From Splendidivirga corallicola (GTDB taxonomy: Bacteria > Bacteroidota > Bacteroidia > Cytophagales > Cyclobacteriaceae), in the NCBI GenBank assembly GCA_030442035.1, contig JAUJEA010000013.1, positions 167,635 through 231,634 on the forward strand: a stretch of DNA of 64,000 nucleotides. The letters are read 5' to 3'. Below the pieces are notes generated by a model, which saw nothing but the letters and a program-made list of their open reading frames with translations, was not told the origin of the DNA and searched no databases. Shown piece after piece: positions 27,923 to 34,644 of this stretch. The stretch's first letter is position 1. Each line of letters begins with the position of its first letter. Position numbers and translations under genes: made by a program.

Positions 27923-27965
27923 AAAAAAAGCAGTCGCAAAATCTGCAACTGCTTTGGTAGCACAG
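27923..27965 (-). repeat. tRNA-Met terminator and 3'-end relic T3
   Basis: AAAAAAAGCAGTCGC through GCAACTGCTTTGGTAGC is a copy of the terminator hairpin and terminal tRNA bases found at 31459-31500. It even shares the flanking TAACTAAATAAAAAA run. The tRNA sequence beyond GTAGC has decayed. Confidence 0.6.
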
Positions 27966-27980
27966 AAGAGATTATTATCG

Positions 27981-28058
27981 AACTCCTTTATCAAAGATTT
28001 GGTTGAAATCCATGAAATTTCGCAGGAGATAAAGATTTGCTTGAAAGAAGCTTCTTAG
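27981..28058 (+). repeat. 78-nt coding-like repeat, copy 2 (pairs with 14194-14271)
   Basis: The segment reads NSFIKDLVEIHEISQEIKI then CLKEAS and a stop, in the same register and length as copy 1. Like copy 1 it follows a tRNA-terminator relic. It is probably the C-terminal end of an unrecognised gene carried next to the tRNA relic. Confidence 0.5.
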
Positions 28059-28190
28059 GGAGGGTAAGAGGAATCGAACTTCTTGCTTTCAAATCTTACA
28101 ATAAAATAACCAAATTATACAGAGCCTATCAAAACATTGTTACTTAGGTCAAGGGTTTGATTTGTCCTCGAAGCGGACTTTGTACTTCCT

Positions 28191-28216
28191 TTCAAAATGC
28201 GTATTTCTACGGTTGC
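28191..28216. repeat. 26-bp repeat shared with 22359-22384
   Basis: TTCAAAATG, GTATTT and ACGGTTGC are shared in the same order and spacing, 23 of 26 identical. No element boundary could be assigned. Confidence 0.45.
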
Positions 28217-28321
28217 TTATTTTACCTTGAAAAGCTAGCTTGCCAAGTATCCATCGGGAACGTTTGATATAGCTGCACGTATTGGTTGATTTTTGGTGCA
28301 CTTTATTTGTCATATTCCGGG

Positions 28322-28362
28322 AATAAACACTACGGGTTGTGTTTATTTAGTTGTTATCATCA
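28322..28362. repeat. attC-like half site F (hairpin plus 3' core)
   Basis: AATAAACAC (28322-28330) and GTGTTTATT (28339-28347) form a perfect 9-bp hairpin. Then come a 5-nt spacer and the core GTTATCATCA (28353-28362), which is the exact complement of the core after the following gene. A 5' core upstream was not found, so the site may be truncated. Confidence 0.5.
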
Positions 28363-28373
28363 ATACCACCGTT

Positions 28374-29909
28374 ATGAAAAAATATCTTAGAGGGACAGAT
28401 ATCCTAGTTGACAATTGGCTTTTTATGGTGGTAGCTGGTTTTCTGAGCCAAGAAGTTGATCCAAGAGAACAATGGAGTTGGGTTGGAGTAAATAATAACG
28501 CAACTGCAAAAGGTAAAATTGATGCGGGCGTATTTCAACTTGATAGTTTGGTAAACCTTATTGAACAATTGGTTTTCACCAACTCTATTCATGTTATTGG
28601 AAGTTGGATTTCATCTTGGGCTTATATGAATACTAGGCTAAATCAACTCTTGGACATATCGAGTGAACAATTTATCACTCCAGTCGAATTTGATGAAAAA
28701 CATGAAGAATCAAAATCGTATTGGCTTACTCAACTTTTAACCAACAAAGAATTGGAAGGATATGTCAGAAAGGGAATACAAGACTATGAAAACAAAATTG
28801 AAAAAAGTCCTTTTAAGTTTTGGTCACAAGTAGTCAGCGGAACCGCAGATTACTTAGCCCTGGCTGAAAAATTTGATTTGACATACTCACCTCACCCTGC
28901 AAGATCGGGATTTCTTAGATCAGGGAAATGGCACCCGATCATTTCTGATCTTCAATTACCAGAAGGTCCAAGCAAATTCAAAAATATCATCGATGAAAGC
29001 AGAATTCGATTACATTCAAAAATAAGAGAAACGGATATTATAAATCAACTAATAGTTAAGATACCCTCAATAGCCATGCTTTGCATCGCCGAATCATCAG
29101 AGAACAAATCCCCTATTGATATTGCTCTTGAACTACGTAGAAATTCTGAAATGAAAAACTTAAGAATGTTCTTGCATGAGTTAACAAAATCAGCCAATGA
29201 GGAATTATTACCTTATGATGTTTTCGAAAAGGAAAAATTCATGAAGGACATAATAAAGAATGTTGAGAAAGAAATTTTAGATATCAAGAAAATTCAACCT
29301 GATCGGTCACCAACGCAAATAAATTTAAATTACTTCCATTGTAAGAAAATTGATACCAAAGACGGTGTTACATCAATAAATTCAAGAAATCACTCTGGCC
29401 TAATTTCTAAATTGCTTTTAACTTCTTCCAAGAGAACTGATAAAATTATTAAAGAAAAGCTCAGGATTGGTCATGCAGCTATCCATCAATATAACTCCTG
29501 GATTAACGGTGACATGTTCAAGGTTAGAGATAAACACGTAGTAATTAAAAAAGCCAATATCCATATGGGAGACAACATAAAGGGAAATTCAATCAAGGTA
29601 GAATCCGGAGGCAATATCTCTGGAGGTACATTTAATCAACATTTTGATAATTCCGAGCATATCAATATCGATTTCAATGAACTGTTAAAGCAACTAGTTC
29701 ACTTACTAGCATCTTTGAAAACCGAAGCATCTGAAAAAGAACACTTTGATCAATGTTCGATAATCTCTGAATCAATTTCTGAGGTAGAAGCTGGAAATAA
29801 ATCAAAAGCACTTTCGACTTTAAAAAAGGCTGGTAAATGGACATTCAACATAGCAACTCAGGTTGGTGCTGGATTGATAACTGAAATTCTAAAAGGGAAA
29901 GTAACATGA
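28374..29909 (+). CDS. Large uncharacterised cassette protein with C-terminal pore- or effector-like tail
   Basis: The start is the ATG at 28374 (MKKYLRGTDILVDNWLFMVV), because the longer open frame to 28293 enters the attC-like core. The product has 511 residues. The N-terminal 270 residues are mostly helical with no known motif. Near residue 385 a Gly/Asn-rich stretch appears (MGDNIKGNSIKVESGGNISG). The C-terminus has an alanine/glycine-rich helix, LKKAGKWTFNIATQVGAGLI. Similar tails occur in proteins linked to anti-phage effectors, so defence is a guess. It is bounded by perfectly complementary 10-bp cores, with the stop codon inside the downstream core. Confidence 0.65.
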   Translation: MKKYLRGTDILVDNWLFMVVAGFLSQEVDPREQWSWVGVNNNATAKGKIDAGVFQLDSLVNLIEQLVFTNSIHVIGSWISSWAYMNTRLNQLLDISSEQFITPVEFDEKHEESKSYWLTQLLTNKELEGYVRKGIQDYENKIEKSPFKFWSQVVSGTADYLALAEKFDLTYSPHPARSGFLRSGKWHPIISDLQLPEGPSKFKNIIDESRIRLHSKIRETDIINQLIVKIPSIAMLCIAESSENKSPIDIALELRRNSEMKNLRMFLHELTKSANEELLPYDVFEKEKFMKDIIKNVEKEILDIKKIQPDRSPTQINLNYFHCKKIDTKDGVTSINSRNHSGLISKLLLTSSKRTDKIIKEKLRIGHAAIHQYNSWINGDMFKVRDKHVVIKKANIHMGDNIKGNSIKVESGGNISGGTFNQHFDNSEHINIDFNELLKQLVHLLASLKTEASEKEHFDQCSIISESISEVEAGNKSKALSTLKKAGKWTFNIATQVGAGLITEILKGKVT

Positions 29910-30025
29910 TGATAACAAACACTATTTCCATAAGCTAACTGAGCTATTTGCAGAGGCTAGTGTAATGAGATACACTTCTAGATATTTGATAAGTCCAGCT
30001 CACAGATGATAGTTAGACGTTGTGG
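29907..30025. repeat. attC-like recombination site G
   Basis: The 5' core TGATGATAAC (29907-29916) starts at the preceding stop codon. Arm ACTAT (29921-29925) pairs with ATAGT (30009-30013), followed by spacer TAGAC and 3' core GTTGTGG (30019-30025). The 119-nt length and the internal 14-mer AACTGAGCTATTTG are shared with site D. The 5' core is unrelated to the adjacent 3' core but fully complementary to the core at 28353-28362. Confidence 0.62.
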
Positions 30026-30036
30026 TTAATTAGAAA

Positions 30037-30664
30037 ATGATAAAAATCCTAACGACAATATTGGTGTTCATTGGAACAATAGCATTTGGACAAAGTGTTA
30101 AAATCGACACTTTTCGACTTATGGAAAGTGAGAGATTTAAAGACATTGAGCCTGATAAGATGAATTTCCCGGTCATTCGTTCAGGAAACGAGGAAATAGA
30201 CGCTTTGATAAACACCGGCTTAAAGAACCGATTTACGAGAAACGAATATCCAAACGAAACACTTGATTCGACTTTAATCAAATGGTCAAGTGATCAGATT
30301 GAGTTTCTCGGCTTTGAAGTGACTTACAATTAAAATGGGATTCTGTCAATTAACGTCAGTGCTGAAGGTTGCAGAGCATATTGCACAAGTTGGACTGACT
30401 ATTTTAACTACTCAACTGTAAGTGGAAAATGGTTAACTATTTCAGACGTAATTGACACGACAGGAGAATTTAAAGTAAGAGTAAATAAAGACAAGTAAGC
30501 ACAATACAAACAGCAAAAAGGGAGAGCTTAAAGAAATGCTCAATGATTCTGATTCAGGACTTGACAAATCGACCTATGAATGGGCGCTTGAGAATTATCA
30601 AGAATGCGAGATGAATTCTGAACTTGAGACTTTTTCAATTTATCCCGACCGTTGTGGGTATTGA
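30037..30664 (+). pseudogene. Exported protein gene with nonsense mutations and a frameshift
   Basis: Frame 1 starts MIKILTTILVFIGTIAFGQS (signal peptide) and stops with TAA at 30331-30333. The same frame then continues with good coding sense (NGILSINVSAEGCRAYC) to a second TAA at 30496. Near 30518 the reading shifts by one base in an A/G run and continues as GELKEMLNDSDSGLDKSTYE until TGA at 30664. The first stop probably replaces a lysine codon. The product would have been a secreted protein of about 205 residues with no recognised family. It follows site G, so it looks like a decaying cassette. Confidence 0.7.
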
Positions 30665-31374
30665 AAAATATGAAGACTGGATTTGAATAGTCTGATTGAT
30701 TTTATTTGGTTACAATAGAGTAATGGTGAAACATTTTCGGATCCATATTAAGCGGTATTTGATTGAGTAATTCCAGTCTATCTCTTAATTATTGGATATG
30801 TCTTCTATTAGCATAATCACAAAAAAGTAAAGGAATAAAAGTTCTTCAACATCTACTAAAACAACATAGTAGCACCAAGTCCAACAGGCGAATCTGTCCT
30901 TTTTGCTACATTCGCTTACACAGTCCCATAGTTCACCTTTCGGTGGATCACTACTACGGCTAAGTAAGAGCGCTAAAAATAATCCACCGATGTCTGCTTT
31001 GCCTCGAAACCAGCCGTTCCAAACTAGCACAACTGTGTTTGTTAATTTTGTTCTAAGTGATTCTGGAGAGGAACTGGATTACTTTTTCCTTTGTCCTTTT
31101 TTTTGTCTTTTGCTCCTGCATTTTCTGTTCCATTACGAACTCAAATGCAATCTCACTGATATTCATGAGAGTATGCGGTTGATGAAAAAATAACTTGTCC
31201 GGCAAAAATAATAGGAGGAGACTCGAACCCAATTTAATAAATTGGTAATCAGGATGATAAAACTTTTTTACGTTAATTTTTAGAAAAAAAGATAAAAAAT
31301 TAATGAACCCAAAAACAGGAGTCAAAGTATTGATTGTCAAAAATAAAAGGGAACCGAAATAAGTTCGATCCCTT
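30665..31374. other. Non-coding or degenerate region
   Basis: Overlapping open frames on both strands exist (for example 30785-31030 minus and 30903-31193 plus), but none has a recognisable start context, signal or family motif. No attC-like site was found. Remnants of insertion are possible. Confidence 0.4.
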
Positions 31375-31377
31375 TCA

Positions 31378-31442
31378 GTAGCGAAGACAGGAGTTGAACC
31401 CGTGTCCGCCAGCCGGCGGATATGAATCCTGTGCTCTAACCA
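31378..31442 (-). pseudogene. tRNA-Met relic T1
   Basis: On the minus strand GGTTAGAGCACAGGATTCAT and CGGGTTCAACTCCTG, then TCTTCGCTA, match the intact neighbour. The variable region is replaced by the TCCGCC/GGCGGA hairpin (31405-31420), and the acceptor 5' strand is missing. A separate terminator-like hairpin (AAAGGGA/TCCCTTT) follows it on the minus strand near 31348-31377. It cannot fold into a tRNA. Confidence 0.65.
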
Positions 31443-31464
31443 ATAATTTTATAACTAAATAAAA

Positions 31465-31491
31465 AAGCAGTCGCAAAACCCGCAACTGCTC
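31465..31491 (-). terminator. Terminator of tRNA-Met
   Basis: On the minus strand AGCAGTTGC and GCGACTGCT form a 9-bp stem with one G-U, followed by six T. It begins within 4 bases of the tRNA 3' end. Relic copies occur at 27923-27965 and 14147-14170. Confidence 0.88.
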
Positions 31492-31494
31492 TAG

Positions 31495-31568
31495 TAGCGA
31501 AGACGGGAGTTGAACCCGTGACCTCAGGGTTATGAATCCTGCGCTCTAACCAACTGAGCTACCTCGCC
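31495..31568 (-). tRNA. tRNA-Met(CAT)
   Basis: The 74-nt cloverleaf on the minus strand has acceptor GGCGAGG/CTTCGCT with two G-U pairs, D arm GCTCAGTTGGTTAGAGC, anticodon arm CAGGATTCATAACCCTG with CAT, and T arm CGGGTTCAACTCCCG. CCA is not encoded. The G1-U72 pair argues against the initiator form, so it is an elongator tRNA-Met or possibly the CAT tRNA-Ile2. Its 3' end points into the accessory island. Confidence 0.93.
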
Positions 31569-31772
31569 ATATACAATAAATGTCCTTCAACAACGTATCC
31601 AAAACAAGAGTTCTTTCAACTTCTGATCATTTCAAAAAATCATTCTAAACTCTTGCTAAAAATGGAGTGCAAACTTACAAATAATGCCGCTTAAAAAGCA
31701 AGACATTGATTGAAGAAATTTTGTTGAAATGGCAAAAAAAATATATCTTAATACAAATTTAAAGTTGAGTGT

Positions 31773-32168
31773 ATGGGTAAAAATAAATTTACTACGGAGT
31801 TTGAGATTAACGCATCAAAGAAGATGCTTTTCCCATATTTATATACTGCCAGTGGTTTGGCTCAATGGTTCGCTGATGATGTAAATGTAAACGAAGATAA
31901 GGTATTCAATTTTATTTGGGATGGAGAGGATCACAAGGCGAAAATGACCGCTCATCGCACCAATAGCTACGTTAAGTTTGAATTCCTGCCCTCTCGGGAT
32001 GATGAAGATGATGACCACTCATTTTTTGAGTTCAAGCTTGACAAAAACGAACTGACACAATCAGTTTTTTTAAGAATTACTGATTACTCTGATATGGATG
32101 ATGAAGATGAACTCCAGGACATGTGGGAGAATCTGGTACTCACCCTGCGGGAAACAGTTGGGGGCTGA
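31773..32168 (+). CDS. START-like/AHSA1-type domain protein
   Basis: The 131-residue protein has an SRPBCC/START-like fold pattern (FEINASKKMLFPYLYTASGL then AQWFADDVNVNEDKVFNFIW) and a C-terminal helix DMWENLVLTLRETVGG. It has an acidic loop (DDEDDDHS). The family binds hydrophobic ligands or co-chaperones, and the role of this conserved Bacteroidota version is not known. It marks the return to core genome on the right of the island. Confidence 0.8.
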   Translation: MGKNKFTTEFEINASKKMLFPYLYTASGLAQWFADDVNVNEDKVFNFIWDGEDHKAKMTAHRTNSYVKFEFLPSRDDEDDDHSFFEFKLDKNELTQSVFLRITDYSDMDDEDELQDMWENLVLTLRETVGG

Positions 32169-32348
32169 TTCACTCGAAGTTTTCTTAAAACCTTACCTCA
32201 TTAATTGGCAACAAATTTGCTCAAAGTCCGATGGAAGTTAAGGCAAATGAATTGTATAATTATTCAGGCAATTCGTAATTTTGCTGAAAGACTTTAAAAT
32301 AAGAAAACAGGATTTTAGAACATTCAAAATTTTTAAGCGCAAACACCA

Positions 32349-34163
32349 ATGATAAAAAAGCTCGATAAGCTTATTTTATCCTCCTTTTTAGGCCCTTTTC
32401 TACTGACATTCGTCATTGTGGTTTTTATACTGTTGATGCAGTATATGTTGAAGTACTTTGACGATTTTGTTGGAAAAGGTTTGGGATTTCATGTCTTTGC
32501 TGAACTACTTTCATACTTCAGCATCGTTATGACACCTAATGCTTTGCCTTTGGCCGTGTTACTGTCCTCATTAATGACCTTTGGAAACCTCGGTGAGCAT
32601 TTCGAATTAACGGCGATCAAAAGCTCAGGCATTTCCCTGGTCCGTACATTGTTTCCCATTTTTATTTTCACACTGTTATTGACAATAGCAGCCTATTTTT
32701 CCAACAATTATATTGTGCCAAGAGCCGCACTCAACGCTTATAGTTTAATGTATGATGTCAGACAACAAAAACCGGCTCTTGACTTGAAAGTCGGCGCTTT
32801 TTACAATGGCATTGAAAATTACAGCATTAAGATCGATGAGAAGAAAAGTGACGGGGAAACGCTCTCAGGAGTGATGATCTATGATCATACCAGAAAATCA
32901 GGTAATACGGATGTGATCCTGGCTGATTCGGGTCGAATGTATCCGGTTGATGACGGTGGATATTTAATCCTTGAGCTATTTGATGGAAACAGGTATTCCG
33001 TGGCACAGGAATCTACACGAAAGTCGAGAACAAAAAATAACATCAAGCCTTATGTAAGGAGTAGCTTCAAGAAATCGAAAATGGTTTTTAGTCTTGCCGG
33101 ATTCAATTTCGATAAAACTGACAAGAAGTTGTTTTCCAGCAATAGATTGATGAAAAACATCAAGCAATTGCAGCGAGATATCGATTCCATGAAAACAGAG
33201 GTGAAGGATGTTCGCTACCAGGCTTATAATTTTGCTAATAAGAGTTATGCCCATCATTTAAGAGAACAAGTATCGATACCGGAAGACCTGGTTAAAGTAC
33301 GAAAGCATCTGGATTCAATCAGAGCTGTTAGAGATAGCATCAGAAGGTTTGAAGCGGATCCCGAATTAGCGGAGCGAGTGAAAGAAAGAGAAATTGAAGA
33401 AACGAATAAAACCACTAATACAGCGAAAGCAAATGACTCAAAGACCAGTCCGACCAAGCTCAGTGCCAATAAAAAGATCGAAACAAAAAATTTAAAGAAA
33501 ACAGCTGCTACCAACAAAGTAAACAATAAATCGAAAACGCCGGTAACAGTGAAGGCTAAACCAAAAATAAAATCGGTATCAAAGCCAAAACCTAAAAAAC
33601 CTGCCCCTGCGAAAAAGAAGACACCGGTAAAAAAGAAGATGCCTGTTTATACCATTGATGAAGCATTGGCAAAAGCCGATAGTCTGATGGGTACCAAGAA
33701 TAAGATGTTGCCGGCAGTACGGCATGCACTTAGCCAGGCAAGAAGTCATAAAAATTCATTGGGAATTCAGGTGAATAAGTTAATCGAAAGAGAAACGGAG
33801 ATAAGGAGACATGCCATCGAAAAACATAAAAAGTATGCCCTGGCCGTGGCATGTTTGGTGATGTTCCTGATCGGAGCACCTTTGGGTGCCATTATCAAAA
33901 AAGGCGGTTTAGGATTTCCGGTGATAATTTCGATCATGTTTTTCATTATTTTCTATGTGATCAATATCCTGGGAGAAAAATGGGTAAAGCAGGGACTCAT
34001 GGACCCTGTTGCAGGAGCGTGGGCAGCGAACGTGATATTGCTTCCTTTCGGCTTGTTTTTCCTGAGGCAGGCCAGAAATGATGCACGGTTATTTGAAGCT
34101 GACTTTTATAGTGTTTTCGTATCAAAACTTAAGAAAAGGTTTAACAAAAGTGAGGGTGAATGA
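32349..34163 (+). CDS. LptF/LptG-family (YjgP/YjgQ) lipopolysaccharide export permease with Lys-rich insertion
   Basis: The 604-residue protein has N-terminal transmembrane helices (LSSFLGPFLLTFVIVVFILL; SYFSIVMTPNALPLAVLLSS) and a periplasmic beta domain. Three C-terminal helices include KYALAVACLVMFLIGAPLGA and FFIIFYVINILGEKWVKQG. The fold is that of LptF/G, which with LptB2 extracts lipopolysaccharide from the inner membrane. Residues about 345-432 form an unusual Lys/Thr/Pro-rich, low-complexity insertion (KPKPKKPAPAKKKTPVKKK) in the periplasmic part. That makes the protein far longer than the roughly 360-residue proteobacterial form. Confidence 0.88.
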   Translation: MIKKLDKLILSSFLGPFLLTFVIVVFILLMQYMLKYFDDFVGKGLGFHVFAELLSYFSIVMTPNALPLAVLLSSLMTFGNLGEHFELTAIKSSGISLVRTLFPIFIFTLLLTIAAYFSNNYIVPRAALNAYSLMYDVRQQKPALDLKVGAFYNGIENYSIKIDEKKSDGETLSGVMIYDHTRKSGNTDVILADSGRMYPVDDGGYLILELFDGNRYSVAQESTRKSRTKNNIKPYVRSSFKKSKMVFSLAGFNFDKTDKKLFSSNRLMKNIKQLQRDIDSMKTEVKDVRYQAYNFANKSYAHHLREQVSIPEDLVKVRKHLDSIRAVRDSIRRFEADPELAERVKEREIEETNKTTNTAKANDSKTSPTKLSANKKIETKNLKKTAATNKVNNKSKTPVTVKAKPKIKSVSKPKPKKPAPAKKKTPVKKKMPVYTIDEALAKADSLMGTKNKMLPAVRHALSQARSHKNSLGIQVNKLIERETEIRRHAIEKHKKYALAVACLVMFLIGAPLGAIIKKGGLGFPVIISIMFFIIFYVINILGEKWVKQGLMDPVAGAWAANVILLPFGLFFLRQARNDARLFEADFYSVFVSKLKKRFNKSEGE

Positions 34164-34188
34164 AGAGGTCAATTATTCTTTGCAATGA

Positions 34189-34220
34189 TTTGGTAATGAA
34201 AAATGCTATGTATACCTTTG
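34189..34220 (+). promoter_or_regulatory. Candidate Bacteroidota promoter for rpsO
   Basis: TTTG (34189-34192) and TACCTTTG (34213-34220) match the -33 and -7 (TAnnTTTG) boxes of Bacteroidota with a 20-bp gap. They lie about 37 bp before the rpsO start codon. Confidence 0.55.
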
Positions 34221-34256
34221 TGGCTTGTTTTAAATTTTAATTCATTTTGACTAGTC

Positions 34257-34532
34257 ATGTATTTAACAAACGAGAAAAAACAAGATTTATTTAAGAATCA
34301 TGGTCGGTTAAAATCTGAAAAAGATACTGGGTCTGCTGAGTCTCAGATCGCACTTTTTACCTTCAGAATTAACCACCTAACAGAGCATTTAAAGAATAAC
34401 AAAAAAGACCATTCTACAAGATTGGGCTTGTTAAGGCTTGTTGGTAAAAGAAGAAGATTATTGGATTATTTGTACAAGAGGGATATCGAAAGATACAGGG
34501 CTATTATCGCCGAGCTTAAAATAAGAAAATAA
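34257..34532 (+). CDS. rpsO: 30S ribosomal protein S15
   Basis: The 91-residue protein is collinear with S15: [11 protein letters not shown], the rRNA-binding block [40 protein letters not shown] and [20 protein letters not shown]. It helps nucleate the central domain of the small ribosomal subunit on 16S rRNA. It precedes pnp, the usual bacterial arrangement, with a hairpin between the two. Confidence 0.97.
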   Translation: MYLTNEKKQDLFKNHGRLKSEKDTGSAESQIALFTFRINHLTEHLKNNKKDHSTRLGLLRLVGKRRRLLDYLYKRDIERYRAIIAELKIRK

Positions 34533-34540
34533 ATATAATT

Positions 34541-34570
34541 AGAGGGGATTCAGTAAGGATTCCCTCTTTT
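34541..34570 (+). terminator. Terminator/processing hairpin between rpsO and pnp
   Basis: AGAGGGGAT (34541-34549) and ATTCCCTCT (34559-34567) pair over nine positions with one G-U and are followed by TTT. The T tract is short, so read-through into pnp is likely. Confidence 0.65.
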
Positions 34571-34644
34571 GCTCCATTCTATTACTAGCCTCTCACTTGA
34601 TCCGCTTACCTTAAGATAAATAATAGCTATTTAAAAAAATATTT

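Larger units (their letters stand above)
14157..31509. mobile_element. Putative genomic island at the tRNA-Met 3' end, with a gene-cassette array
   Basis: The right boundary is the 3' end of an intact tRNA-Met on the minus strand (31495-31568). The 30 bases 31480-31509 (terminator arm plus tRNA 3' end) recur at 14157-14186 in the same orientation with 25 of 30 identical, all differences being transitions. Just inside the left copy lies a broken tyrosine recombinase. The interior holds attC-like cassettes, an IS91-like element, T9SS proteins, tRNA relics and pseudogenes, while both flanks are ordinary core-type genes. Gain by integration at the tRNA is inferred; the element is now decayed. Confidence 0.55.

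Noticed and set aside
30785..31340. Overlapping open frames on both strands between the pseudogene and the tRNA relic
   Set aside because: They overlap each other, have unusual Trp/Cys-rich or Phe/Leu-rich composition and no recognisable family; treated as non-coding.
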